From Arthrobacter sp. PAMC25284 (GTDB lineage: Bacteria; Actinomycetota; Actinomycetes; Actinomycetales; Micrococcaceae): DNA of 64,000 nucleotides. Where the stretch lies: the NCBI RefSeq assembly GCF_019443425.1, contig NZ_CP080382.1, positions 3,100,001 to 3,164,000 of the forward strand, in the 5' to 3' direction. Under the pieces are notes generated by a model that was not told where the DNA came from, searched no databases, and worked only from the letters and a program-made list of their open reading frames with translations. Below, piece after piece: positions 9,181 to 17,660 of the stretch (the stretch's first letter is position 1; every line of letters starts with the position of its first letter). A program made the position numbers and the translations under genes.

Positions 9181-10197
9181 ATGCGACTAGGCGTCCTCGA
9201 CATTGGCTCGAACACTGTTCACCTGCTCCTCGTGGATGCCCATCCCGGCGCCCGTCCGGTGCCATTTGCTTCGCACAAGCGGCCGCTGTCGCTCGTGCAG
9301 TTCCTGGACAAGGCCGGCAACATCAATGACGCCGGCCAGCATGAGCTGACCGAGTTCGTCCTGGAGGCGTGGGAGTTTGCTGCCCGGCACAAGGCTGACG
9401 ACCTCCTGGCCTTTTGCACGTCGGCCATCCGTGAGGCCACAAACGGCCCGGACGTGCTGGCACGGGTCGAGCATGAGACCACCGTCGCCCTCCGCGAGCT
9501 CACGGGCCGGGAAGAAGCGTCAATGACGTTCTTTGCGGTCCGGCGCTGGTACGGCTGGGGTGCGGGGCCGATCCTTGACCTGGACATTGGCGGCGGATCG
9601 TTCGAGATGGCGTTGGGGCAAGACGAACTCCCCGAGCTGGCGCTCTCCGTTCCGCTGGGCGCGAGCCGGCTGACCCGCGACTGGCTGCCGGAAGACCCGC
9701 CGTCGGCCAGGAGTGTGAAGGAACTGCGACGCTACATCCGCGCCACGCTCAAGCCCGCTGTCCGCAGCTTCGGCGAGCTTGGCCGGGCCAACCTCGTGGC
9801 AGGAACCTCTAAAACGTTCCGATCCCTGGCCCGGATCGCGGGGGCAGCACCCAGCGGCGCCGGCCCGTACGTCAAGCGCGAGCTGTTCACTTCGGACCTG
9901 GGGCTGTGGGCGCAGCGCATCTCGGCGATGAGCAATGAAGACCGTCTGCATCTGCCGGGGGTATCGGAGGCCCGCGCCCCGCAACTGCTGGCCGGTGCCC
10001 TGGTGGCGGAAGCCGCCCTGGAAATGTTCGAGTTTCCGAGCATGGAAATCTGCCCGTGGGCGTTGCGCGAAGGGCTCATCCTGCGCCGTCTCGACCAACT
10101 TGTTTTTGAGGGGCCCGCCGATCCTGCCGGCCATATCGGTCCGGCCGCGCCACGGGAGCTCGAGCGGCCGGGCGACGCAGACTCTTTAACGGAGTAG
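9181..10197 (+). CDS. Ppx/GppA-type exopolyphosphatase/pppGpp phosphatase
   Basis: The protein has the ASKHA fold signatures of the Ppx/GppA family: LDIGSNTVHLLLVDAH at residues 5-20 and LDIGGGSFEMALG near residue 137. Family members hydrolyse terminal phosphates of polyphosphate or pppGpp, and in actinobacteria they influence the stringent response. At 338 residues it is the short form without the C-terminal HD domain. The ATG at 9181 follows GAGGG and matches the family start; an in-frame ATG at 9160 adds only seven residues. Polyphosphatase versus pppGpp activity cannot be separated from sequence. Confidence 0.88.
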   Translation: MRLGVLDIGSNTVHLLLVDAHPGARPVPFASHKRPLSLVQFLDKAGNINDAGQHELTEFVLEAWEFAARHKADDLLAFCTSAIREATNGPDVLARVEHETTVALRELTGREEASMTFFAVRRWYGWGAGPILDLDIGGGSFEMALGQDELPELALSVPLGASRLTRDWLPEDPPSARSVKELRRYIRATLKPAVRSFGELGRANLVAGTSKTFRSLARIAGAAPSGAGPYVKRELFTSDLGLWAQRISAMSNEDRLHLPGVSEARAPQLLAGALVAEAALEMFEFPSMEICPWALREGLILRRLDQLVFEGPADPAGHIGPAAPRELERPGDADSLTE

Positions 10198-10391
10198 GCA
10201 CCGGCGTCCAGAAGCGGGAAAATGGGGGGAAACCCGCTGCAGTCCACCGGTGCCAGGCCAACATCCGCATGTTCGCCGTATCACTCGCACCCTCAATGAG
10301 GTGATATCCACGATAGGGGGCGAGCTTGGGAGTAACCTGCACTGAAGTTGTGAGCTGGCTGTGAATCGGGACGGCCTGCCATGATGGTGTT

Positions 10392-11225
10392 ATGAGCAAC
10401 CGAATCGCATTTCTGGGCTGTGGATCCATGAACGAGGCAATCCTTGGCGGGCTGATCGACGGCGGCACCAATCCCGCCGACATCGTCGCCACTGTGCGCC
10501 GCGCTGAGCGGGCAACAGAGTTGGCTGAACGGCACCACGGAATAACTGCCATCGCCGGCGAGGAAGAGCCGGATAACAACAGGCAGGCGGTCGTGGGCTC
10601 GGGCGTTGTGATCCTGGGGGTCAAGCCTGTGGGCATCGCAGCCCTGGCCAGGGAGATCAGCGGGTCGCTCGCGCCGGCGACGATTGTCATCAGCGTCGCG
10701 GCGGCGGTCTCGATCGAGCAGCTTGAAGCGGCGCTGCCGGCCGGACAGCCGGTAATCCGGACCATGCCAAATACCCCGGCGAAGTTGGGCCGGGGCGTTG
10801 TCTCGGTGTCGCCGGGAACGAACTGCTCTGCCGCGCAACTGCAGCAAGCCAAGGCCGTCCTGTCCGCCGTCGGAACTGTTGTGGAGATCCAGGAGGGGCA
10901 GGTGGATGCCCTGTCCGCGATCAGCGGCTCCGGCCCGGCGTACGCGTTCTACCTGGCTGAGTCGATGGCCGCGGCCGGTGTCGAGCTGGGCCTGGACCCG
11001 GAGCTGGCGCTGCTGCTGGCCCGTGAAACGGTGGCGGGGGCCGGCTACATGCTGGCTGAGCCGGGCGCCGATCCGGCCGGGCTGCGCCGGGCCGTGACAA
11101 GCCCCAGCGGGACCACTGAACGCGCGATCGCCACGTTTGACGAGCGGGGGCTGCCGGCCATCATCGCAGCCGGAGCCCGGGCAGCCGCCGTCCGGGCAGC
11201 GGAAATCACCCGCCAGCTGGCCTGA
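10392..11225 (+). CDS. proC: Pyrroline-5-carboxylate reductase
   Basis: ProC catalyses the last step of proline synthesis, reducing 1-pyrroline-5-carboxylate with NAD(P)H. The N-terminal Rossmann motif is IAFLGCGSMNEAILGGL, and the C-terminal dimerisation domain shows the family signature AISGSGPAYAFYLAESM and TSPSGTTERAIATFDERGL. The length of 277 residues is standard. The first cysteine replaces the usual G of GxGxM only at a variable position. The gene is convergent with trkA, with 17 bases between the stops. Confidence 0.95.
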   Translation: MSNRIAFLGCGSMNEAILGGLIDGGTNPADIVATVRRAERATELAERHHGITAIAGEEEPDNNRQAVVGSGVVILGVKPVGIAALAREISGSLAPATIVISVAAAVSIEQLEAALPAGQPVIRTMPNTPAKLGRGVVSVSPGTNCSAAQLQQAKAVLSAVGTVVEIQEGQVDALSAISGSGPAYAFYLAESMAAAGVELGLDPELALLLARETVAGAGYMLAEPGADPAGLRRAVTSPSGTTERAIATFDERGLPAIIAAGARAAAVRAAEITRQLA

Positions 11226-11242
11226 GCCGGCGCGCCGGGCTG

Positions 11243-11929
11243 CTAGGGACGCGCGGCGAACCGTTCCAGCAGATCCACGTGTCCCGAAACAATGAGCATG
11301 TCCCGTGAGGAGACTTTGGTTTCGGGCCGGGCATAGGTGAAGTCTTCGCCGGGGGACTTCACCCCCACAATCGTGACACCGTACTTGGAGCGCACCTTGG
11401 ACTCGTCCAAGGTGAAGCCCACGGTTTCGCGCGGCGGATACATTTTGACGATGGCGAAGTCGTCGTCGAATTCGATGAAGTCCAGCATCCGGCCGGACAC
11501 GAGGTGCGCGGCCCGGACACCGGCGTCTGCTTCCGGATAGATCACGTGGTTGGCGCCGATCCGGGTCAGGATCTTGCCGTGCGACGGCGTGATGGCCTTG
11601 ACCCAGAGGTGCTCTATCCCGAGGTCCACGAGGTTTACCGTGATCAGTACCGAGGATTCAATGGAGGTACCGACGCCGACGACGGCGGAGCTGAACTCCT
11701 GGGCGCCGAGCTGGCGGAGGGCGTCCATGTTGGTGGCGTCGGCCTCGACGACGTGGGTCAGGACCCCCGACCACTTCTGCACGAGGTTCCTGTCACGCTC
11801 AATCGCGAGCACTTCACGGCCCTGCTTGACCAGCTGTTCAGCGGTGGAGGCACCGAAACGGCCCAGCCCGATCACCAGGACGGGTGCGTTGTGTGCGGGG
11901 CGGTGGGAGGCGCCTGATGAACTAGCCAA
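11243..11929 (-). CDS. trkA: Potassium channel regulatory subunit TrkA/KtrA (RCK)
   Basis: This is the cytoplasmic, nucleotide-binding gating subunit of a Trk/Ktr potassium uptake system. It begins with an RCK-N Rossmann motif (APVLVIGLGRFGASTAEQL) and has a C-terminal RCK-C domain from about residue 150 (IVKMYPPRETVGFTLDESK, YGVTIVGVKSPGEDFTYA). The most plausible start is the TTG at 11929, which overlaps the last eight bases of trkH (TrkH stop at 11922-11924) and so couples translation of the two. There is no ATG or GTG between that point and the Rossmann strand. The length of about 229 residues is normal. Confidence 0.88.
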   Translation of the reverse strand: MASSSGASHRPAHNAPVLVIGLGRFGASTAEQLVKQGREVLAIERDRNLVQKWSGVLTHVVEADATNMDALRQLGAQEFSSAVVGVGTSIESSVLITVNLVDLGIEHLWVKAITPSHGKILTRIGANHVIYPEADAGVRAAHLVSGRMLDFIEFDDDFAIVKMYPPRETVGFTLDESKVRSKYGVTIVGVKSPGEDFTYARPETKVSSRDMLIVSGHVDLLERFAARP

Positions 11930-13355
11930 TGATGGGTCTCTCTTCCGGGTAGTGGTACAGCTGGCGGCGCTGGCGCAGGGCCAGTGCCGCCGCGAGGGTG
12001 ACAGTTCCAACGCGGCCGGCAAACATCAGGGCGGTGAGGATATAGACCCCCGCCGGCGGGAGTTCGGCGCTGAGATTGGTACTCAGCCCGCACGTGGCAA
12101 ACGCGGAAATCGCCTCGAACAGCACCCGGTCCAGCGTAGCCCCGCTGATTTGTAACAACAGCAGGGAAGAGACGGAGACCAGGGTGGCGCCGGCGACGAT
12201 GACCGAGATGGCCACCCGCATGGTGCCCTCGGGGATCGTCCGGCCATAGATCTTCACGTCGGCGTCGCCGCGGGCTTCGGCTACGATCGCCAGGAACATC
12301 ACGGCGATGGTGGTGACCTTGATGCCGCCTGCCGTTGATGCGGAGCCGCCGCCAGCGAACATCAGGGCGTCGGTCAGCAGCATGGTCGCGGTGTCCATCT
12401 GGTTTTGGTCCACCAGGTTGAAACCGCCGGACCGGGTCATTACGGAGGCGAACAGCGAATGCGTGACCTTGTCGCCAAGGCTCATCGTGCCGATGGTCCG
12501 CACATTGTTCCACTCCAGCAGCCCCCACAGCACCGTCCCTGCGGCGAGCAGGATGAGGGAGACCTGGATGGTGAGTTTGGTGTGCAGGCTCCAGGTTTTC
12601 CACCGCAGCCCGCTCTGGTGCAGCCCCATCACGACCGGGAACCCCAGGCTCCCTAAGAAGACGCCGACCATCAGCGGGATGAGGATCCACAGATCGGTCT
12701 CATACGGGACGATGCCATCCGAATGCGGCGTGAAGCCGGCATTGTTAAAGGCTGAGATCGCGTAGAAGACGCCATGCCAGGCCGCCAGCCCGAAGCCCTC
12801 ATTAAGGGCAAGGAAGCGCGGCACCAGGAAGACCGCGAGGACCCCCTCGATAGTGATGGAGGTCAGGATCACGATCCGCAGCAGGGTGCCGACTTCGCCG
12901 AGCCGGCCCGCGTTGTTCATCGCCTCCTGGGCGATGAGCTTGCCGCGCACGCCGAGTTTCTTGCTGACCATCAACGCCAGCAACGACGCGAGCGTCAGGG
13001 TGCCCAGGCCGCCAACGAAAATAGCGATCAGGATGATGAGTTGCCCGAAAAAAGACCAGTGAACTGCGGTGGAGACGACGGTCAGGCCCGTCACGCACAC
13101 CGCCGACACCGCAGTGAAGAGTGCCTGGTGGATGGGCGTGACGTCGCCGGTGGCGGAGGAAGCCGGGAGCGAGAGCAGAGCCGTGAAGATCAAGATGACC
13201 ACGCCGAAGGTCGTCAGCGCCAAACGGGCCGGTGAACTGTTGGCAATGCCGTCCACAACGTCGCGGATCCGGGTGAAAATCCAGAGGCCTTCACGCTCCG
13301 TTGCACCGGGGTGCCAGCTTGCCGGGTTCGATGACCTCGACGGACTCTGCGTCAT
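11922..13355 (-). CDS. trkH: Potassium uptake membrane subunit TrkH/KtrB
   Basis: The protein (477 residues) is the ion-conducting membrane subunit, with about ten hydrophobic segments and four pore loops, each with a conserved glycine: VCVTGLTVVS, AFNNAGFTPHS, TRSGGFNLVD and FATCGLSTNLS. It should carry K+ inward, driven by Na+ or H+ or by the membrane potential. The ATG at 13355 is preceded by a short GA-rich region. It is the first gene of a two-gene operon with trkA. Confidence 0.92.
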   Translation of the reverse strand: MTQSPSRSSNPASWHPGATEREGLWIFTRIRDVVDGIANSSPARLALTTFGVVILIFTALLSLPASSATGDVTPIHQALFTAVSAVCVTGLTVVSTAVHWSFFGQLIILIAIFVGGLGTLTLASLLALMVSKKLGVRGKLIAQEAMNNAGRLGEVGTLLRIVILTSITIEGVLAVFLVPRFLALNEGFGLAAWHGVFYAISAFNNAGFTPHSDGIVPYETDLWILIPLMVGVFLGSLGFPVVMGLHQSGLRWKTWSLHTKLTIQVSLILLAAGTVLWGLLEWNNVRTIGTMSLGDKVTHSLFASVMTRSGGFNLVDQNQMDTATMLLTDALMFAGGGSASTAGGIKVTTIAVMFLAIVAEARGDADVKIYGRTIPEGTMRVAISVIVAGATLVSVSSLLLLQISGATLDRVLFEAISAFATCGLSTNLSAELPPAGVYILTALMFAGRVGTVTLAAALALRQRRQLYHYPEERPIIG

Positions 13356-13465
13356 GTGTGGCTTTTCCTCGCTTGAAACTGCTTCCTTCAGTAGTAAACC
13401 ACTAAAACCCCGGACATGACGGGGGCAGGGCCCTGGCCCCGGCGCCCTCGGGTAGCCTGTCCTTG

Positions 13466-14689
13466 ATGACATTCCTGCCCGGGCTCGCTGAGACCCCGCT
13501 GCCAACGACGGTAGTGTGGGATCCCGCCATGACCGCTTACAACTTCGGTCACGGCCACCCGATGGCTCCGGAGCGGATGGAACTCACGGCGCGGTTAGCC
13601 GGCAGCCTGGGGTTGCTGGACCTGGCCGGCGTATCAGTGGCGGCCCCGGACGTCGCAACGGACGAGGACCTGTGCGCGGTCCACACCCCCGAGTATGTGG
13701 CGGCTGTCCGGCGCGTCAGCGACGACCCCGGCATCCCGGACCTGGTCCGGGGGCTGGGCACCGAGGACGACCCTGCCTTTGCGGGCATGCACGAGGCAAG
13801 CGCCCGGCTGGCGGGCGGCTCGCTACTGGCTGCCGCGGCGATTCTTGACGGCAGCGCGGTGCGGGCCGTCAATTTCGGTGGCGGGATGCATCATGCCGCC
13901 GCCGACCACGCCAGCGGCTTCTGCATCTATAACGACTCCGCCCTCGCGATTCAGCGGCTGCTCGACGGCGGCGTGGCACGGGTGGCGTATATCGACATCG
14001 ACGCCCACCACGGCGACGGGACACAGAACATCTTCTGGGACGATCCGCGGGTGCTGACCATTTCCCTGCACGAGTCGGGGATGACATTATTCCCCGGGAC
14101 CGGGTTCGCCAATGAGATCGGCGGTCCGAATGCGCTCGGCAGCGCGGTGAACGTCGCGCTTCCGGCCGGTACCGGGGATGCGGGCTGGCTGCGGGCGTTC
14201 CATGCCGTCGTCCCGCAACTCGTGGGCGCCTTTCTGCCGGAGGTTATAGTCAGCCAGCACGGCTGCGACTCGCACCGGCTTGATCCGCTCACCCATCTGA
14301 ACATCAGTGTCGACGGTCAGCGCGAGGCTGCCACCGTGATCGGCAATCTCGCCGCCCGTTATTGCGACAACCGTTGGCTTTCCACCGGCGGCGGAGGGTA
14401 CAACGTCATCAGCGTGGTTCCGCGGTCCTGGTGCCACCTGATCGCTATTGCCGCTGGCCGCCCGGTCCCGCTCCGCACCCCGGTGCCGGAAGAATGGCGT
14501 GCGTACGTGCACGAGAAATACAGCGTCACCCACGGTGCGGAGGCCCCCCGTCTGATGGGAGACGACGTCGATCTTTGGTGGCGCTCCTGGGAAGTGGGGT
14601 TTGATCCCAACGACGGGGTGGACCGTACTGTGATGGCAACCCGCAAGGAAATCTTCCCGCTCTACGGTCTGGATCCCTGGTTCGACTAG
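13466..14689 (+). CDS. acuC: AcuC-type histone deacetylase-family protein
   Basis: The protein belongs to the zinc-dependent class I deacetylase fold. AcuC in Bacillus deacetylates and activates acetyl-CoA synthetase, controlling acetate use. Visible signatures are GGGMHHAAADHASGF, the zinc/charge-relay segment YIDIDAHHGDGTQ at about residues 172-184, ISLHESG and STGGGGYN near the C-terminus. The catalytic histidines and metal-ligand aspartates are present. A TTG sits directly before the ATG at 13466. The substrate is inferred from the family. The presence of pta-ackA in the same window fits a cell with acetate metabolism, but there is no direct genetic link. Confidence 0.9.
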   Translation: MTFLPGLAETPLPTTVVWDPAMTAYNFGHGHPMAPERMELTARLAGSLGLLDLAGVSVAAPDVATDEDLCAVHTPEYVAAVRRVSDDPGIPDLVRGLGTEDDPAFAGMHEASARLAGGSLLAAAAILDGSAVRAVNFGGGMHHAAADHASGFCIYNDSALAIQRLLDGGVARVAYIDIDAHHGDGTQNIFWDDPRVLTISLHESGMTLFPGTGFANEIGGPNALGSAVNVALPAGTGDAGWLRAFHAVVPQLVGAFLPEVIVSQHGCDSHRLDPLTHLNISVDGQREAATVIGNLAARYCDNRWLSTGGGGYNVISVVPRSWCHLIAIAAGRPVPLRTPVPEEWRAYVHEKYSVTHGAEAPRLMGDDVDLWWRSWEVGFDPNDGVDRTVMATRKEIFPLYGLDPWFD

Positions 14690-14699
14690 TCCGGTTCGG

Positions 14700-15302
14700 C
14701 TAGTCCGGTTCGGTCGCGGCGGCCTGTGGCCGGTCGGCCCTGTTGCGCGGGGCGCCGGACCTCTCCGTCTGGAACACAACTCCGGCGGCGCCGATGATCC
14801 AGCCAAGAATGGAGAGCGAAAAGGCGTTGACCAGATCGGTGGACGCCGTGCCCTTGGCCAGCCAGACGGCGAGGACCAGGAGCCCGATGACGAGATAGAC
14901 CATGACTGCCGCGACGATGCGCCCGGACAGCCGGGCGGTAATCTCTCCGGTATTCAGGGCCGTGGGCTTGTCCTTGTTCTTGTCGGAGGATCCGCCGGTG
15001 CCGCTGCTGCCCTGTTGTTCCCGGCGCACCTCAGCGACGGTGAAACCCAGGGCCGACGCGGTGAGCGAACTCAGCGACGTGGACAGCACTCCGGCCGCGC
15101 ACACGACGGCGTTGTTGAGCTTTGGAGCAGCGCTCGTGCCGTCGGGTACCCAGAACCCCACCTGCAGCAGCACTGCAGCCCAGACGATGACAAAAAGCGC
15201 GAGAAAAACCATGGCAATGATGTTGAACAGTTGCTCCCGGAAGAAATCCCCCACGCCGATGCACCCCTCGGAATCTGTGGGCTGCAGCCGGACTATTATC
15301 AC
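14700..15302 (-). CDS. Hypothetical membrane protein, three or more TM segments
   Basis: The protein has hydrophobic segments at about residues 28-48 (NIIAMVFLALFVIVWAAVL), 62-80, 126-147 (VMVYLVIGLLVLAVWLA) and 160-178, with a charged Gly/Ser/Lys-rich loop in the middle. No domain is recognised. The GTG at 15302 is the longest start; an internal GTG at 15254 has a better-placed GAGGGG and would give 184 residues. The gene starts ten bases after acuC on the opposite strand. Confidence 0.6.
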   Translation of the reverse strand: MIIVRLQPTDSEGCIGVGDFFREQLFNIIAMVFLALFVIVWAAVLLQVGFWVPDGTSAAPKLNNAVVCAAGVLSTSLSSLTASALGFTVAEVRREQQGSSGTGGSSDKNKDKPTALNTGEITARLSGRIVAAVMVYLVIGLLVLAVWLAKGTASTDLVNAFSLSILGWIIGAAGVVFQTERSGAPRNRADRPQAAATEPD

Positions 15303-15380
15303 GGCTGTGAGTCCGTTTTAGCACCCCGCCACGCGCAGGGCAATGTCCTGCGGGCAGGTAGGCCGGCGCGGAAATAATTG

Positions 15381-15418
15381 ATGCCCTCCGGCGTATATGT
15401 CGCTACTGTGGAGGGCAT
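15381..15418 (+). promoter_or_regulatory. Inverted repeat covering the arsR ribosome binding site
   Basis: ATGCCCTCC at 15381-15389 is a perfect inverted copy of GGAGGGCAT at 15410-15418, with a 20-base loop. The right arm contains the GGAGG ribosome binding site and first ATG of the ArsR gene. It could be an autoregulatory operator or an RNA hairpin that hides the ribosome binding site. Confidence 0.5.
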
Positions 15419-15419
15419 G

Positions 15420-15999
15420 ATGACAGACGACGTATTTGCCGTCATTGCTGAGGCGACCCGGCGTGACATTCTGGTATCCCTCCGCGAGGGGGACAAAGCA
15501 GTGGGGGAGCTGGTCCGGGAACTTGAGGCCAGCCAGCCCACCATTTCCAAACATCTCAAGGTCCTGCGGGAGGCCGATCTGGTGAGTATGCGCGCCCAGG
15601 GCCAGAAGCGTTACTACGCACTGAACCCGAAACCCCTTAAGGGGATCGCCGCGTGGCTGGAGACGTTCGACGTTGGTCCCGCGGAGCCTCTTTCAGCGGC
15701 CAGGACCCTTTCCGGAGGTGCCGGTCCAGACCCTATCCCCGGCCATACCGGGGCGCCTGCGCCGGCAGGGCAGTTCCCGGCCCCCGCAGGCCCCACCCCT
15801 GACATCCGCCGCGCCGGAGTCCGCCGCCACCCGGGCCGCACGTCCGGCGGGAAGCCGGATGAGTCCTGCCGTCCTTGGCCCGGCGGGTACGGCAGGCGAG
15901 GACAAGATGCCGCAGCAGATTGGCCGGACGGTAGGCCGTGCCGCGACCAAAGCCGCGGACCTGCTGGCCAACTTGCCGAAGTTCGGCCGAAAGAAATAA
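15420..15999 (+). CDS. ArsR-family repressor, apparent +1 frameshift in its linker
   Basis: The first 85 residues are a winged-helix ArsR domain (DDVFAVIAEATRRDILVSLR, recognition helix ASQPTISKHLKVLREADLV, wing QGQKRYYALN). The ATG at 15420 is best placed after GGAGGG. As given the frame then reads through an Ala/Pro linker and out to 16220. The next frame carries a conserved-looking end, MPQQIGRTVGRAATKA then DLLANLPKFGRKK with a stop at 15997-15999, so the native protein most likely moves into that frame. The extra base lies somewhere between about 15690 and 15870, where both frames are open; CCCC runs at 15791 and 15796 are candidates. The repaired length is 192 residues. Its regulatory target is unknown. 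Confidence 0.75.
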
Positions 16000-16124
16000 C
16001 GCAGCGGGGCAGCGAAGCACGGGTGAGACGGGTGAGGCGGGCCGGCGCCCTGCTCCGCTCCGGCATCTCGCCCCCGGGGCCGCTGGCCCGCGCCGTCCGC
16101 GGACCGGGACGATTACCGCCCGGT

Positions 16125-16154
16125 TTGCCCCGGGTCCGGCTTCGGGGCTATGGT
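16125..16154 (+). promoter_or_regulatory. aroF: Possible promoter of the aroF leader
   Basis: TTGCCC (16125-16130) and TATGGT (16149-16154) are separated by 18 bases. Transcription would start near 16161, the first base of the leader ATG, giving a leaderless transcript. The remaining sequence between 16000 and 16124 is GC-rich and shows no gene or clear site. The promoter is inferred from hexamer similarity only. Confidence 0.35.
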
Positions 16155-16160
16155 CCTTTC

Positions 16161-16220
16161 ATGACAAACCGTTGGTATGCGTATTTTTCGTTGGCTCTGG
16201 AGGGGCCCGCGTCTAACTGA
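16161..16220 (+). CDS. Leader peptide rich in aromatic residues (aroF attenuation)
   Basis: A 19-codon frame encodes MTNRWYAYFSLALEGPASN. Trp, Tyr, Tyr and Phe occur within five codons (16173-16187), which is very unlikely by chance and is what is expected for a ribosome-mediated attenuator that senses aromatic amino acids. It lies 114 bases before aroF, the first enzyme of aromatic synthesis. A leader peptide gene controlling a DAHP synthase has been described in Corynebacterium glutamicum; this looks like an analogue. No ribosome binding site is visible, in line with leaderless translation. The frame also happens to be the same one into which the shifted ArsR reading runs. Confidence 0.7.
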   Translation: MTNRWYAYFSLALEGPASN

Positions 16221-16273
16221 CACGCATCCAACCTTCCTTCAGAGCCAACAGGGCAGAGATCATTCTCTGCCCT
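16190..16273 (+). promoter_or_regulatory. aroF: Transcription attenuator upstream of aroF
   Basis: GTTGGCTCTG (16190-16199, inside the leader frame just after the Phe codon) is perfectly complementary to CAGAGCCAAC (16240-16249). Directly next to it is a nine-pair hairpin, AGGGCAGAG (16250-16258) and CTCTGCCCT (16265-16273) with a six-base loop, followed by TTCGCCATTTC, a modest U-rich stretch. The first helix and the terminator can form together. A ribosome stalled on the aromatic codons would cover the first arm. A classical 2:3 antiterminator pairing is not obvious, so the exact switch is unresolved. Confidence 0.65.
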
Positions 16274-16334
16274 TCGCCATTTCTCCGGCGGGTTCTGATC
16301 AGGGCCCGCTCCGCACCCGGAACAGGACCCGAAC

Positions 16335-17448
16335 ATGAGCATTGAAGCAGCCCCCGAAACCCAGCAGTCCACCTCGAACCTGCGTGTCAGCGAGTTCACT
16401 CCGCTGCCCACACCGCAGGACATGATCGCGGAACTGCCGCTGGATACCCGGGCTGTTGACGTCGTCGGCCGGGGCAGGGGCGAGGTGCGTGCCATCATGG
16501 ACGGCGTCGATGACCGGCTTCTTGTCATCGTGGGGCCCGTGCTCCATTCATGACCCCAAAGCCGGCCTCGAGTACGCCAGGCGGCTGGTCAGCCAGGCTG
16601 AAAAGCACCGTGCTGACCTCCTGATCGTGATGCGGACCTACTTCGAGAAGCCCCGCACCACGGTGGGCTGGAAGGGCCTCATTAACGATCCCCGCCTCGA
16701 CGGTAGCCATGACATCCCCGCCGGGCTCCGTGCCGCCCGCCAGTTCCTGCGTCAGGTCACCGCGCTCGGGTTGCCCACCGCCACCGAGTTCCTCGAACCG
16801 ATCAGCCCGCAGTACATGGCAGATCTGGTCTCCTGGGGCGCCATCGGCGCCCGCACCACAGAAAGCCAGATCCACCGCCAGCTGGCGTCCGGCTTGTCCA
16901 TGCCGATCGGGTTCAAAAACGGCACGGACGGCGATTTGCAGGTGGCGCTGGACGCCTGCAGCGCCGCCGCGGCGGCCCAGGCATTCCTCGGCATCGACGA
17001 CGACGGCAGGGCAGCGCTCGTGGCCACCGCGGGCAACCCGGACACCCACATCATCCTCCGCGGTGGACGCACGGGACCCAACTACTCCGCGGCCAATGTC
17101 GAGGCGGCCTCAGCAAAGCTCTCCGCCGGTCGGCTGAACCCGCGGCTGATTGTGGACGCGAGCCATGCCAACAGCGGAAAAAACCACCACCGTCAGGCCG
17201 AAGTGGCCCTCGAAATCGGCGCCCAGCTAGAGGACGGGGGAGCCGCTTCAGCTGCCATCGCAGGCGTTATGCTGGAAAGCTTCCTGGCCGGCGGGGCGCA
17301 GAATCTCGACGTTGCTGCCCACGCCGTGGGAGCTGATGATCTGGTGTACGGCCAGAGCGTCACGGATGCCTGCATGGATTGGGATATGACGGCCTCCGTG
17401 CTGGGCCAGCTGGCGTCCTCGGTGCGTGCACGCCGCACCCGCGACTAG
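16335..17448 (+). CDS. aroF: 3-deoxy-7-phosphoheptulonate synthase, class I, apparent +1 frameshift
   Basis: DAHP synthase joins phosphoenolpyruvate and erythrose 4-phosphate in the first step of aromatic amino-acid synthesis. The class I (AroF/G/H) signatures are present: VDDRLLVIVGP, the metal-binding PCSIHDP, RTYFEKPRTTVGWKG, EFLEPISPQYMADL and IVDASHANSGKNH. Reading stops early at 16553 because CCC at 16536-16538 has one C too many: GGGCCCGTG should read GGGCCGTGC to give GPCSIHDP. The downstream part is open to 17448. Repaired length is 370 residues, normal for the family. The start ATG at 16335 follows ACAGGA. The leader attenuator at 16161-16273 is its likely control. Confidence 0.9.
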
Positions 17449-17472
17449 CGTGCACCTGCCCGGCCTGCACGC
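17448..17472 (+). terminator. Possible hairpin terminator after aroF
   Basis: GCGTGCA at 17448-17454 pairs perfectly with TGCACGC at 17466-17472 around an 11-base GC-rich loop, beginning at the aroF stop. There is no T run, so termination is only possible, not certain. Confidence 0.4.
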
Positions 17473-17504
17473 CAGTAGGGGCCGGGAACTCTAGTTTTTG
17501 GGGA

Positions 17505-17538
17505 TTCCTGCGGGAAGTATGTGGGCATTCCTGCGGAA
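17505..17538 (+). promoter_or_regulatory. Two short palindromes upstream of the bldC-like gene
   Basis: TTCCTGCGGGAA (17505-17516) and TTCCTGCGGAA (17528-17538) are near-identical palindromes 23 bases apart, about two turns of DNA, in the 212-base region before the BldC-like gene. The spacing suggests a pair of binding sites for a dimeric regulator. The regulator is unknown. Confidence 0.35.
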
Positions 17539-17660
17539 GCCATTCACATTGGTATCAGGAGCCACTAGTGTTACTGCCACGTGGTTGTCTGATGGCTCAG
17601 CATTGGCACGCCGCCCAGATTTCAGGTGGTTGCTGTTCGCTCGAGCAAAGGAATAAGAAA

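Noticed and set aside
16335..17448. Programmed +1 ribosomal frameshift in aroF and other split genes
   Set aside because: There is no slippery codon next to a rare codon or stop in a conserved place, and ten unrelated genes show the same homopolymer pattern, which fits a sequencing artefact better.
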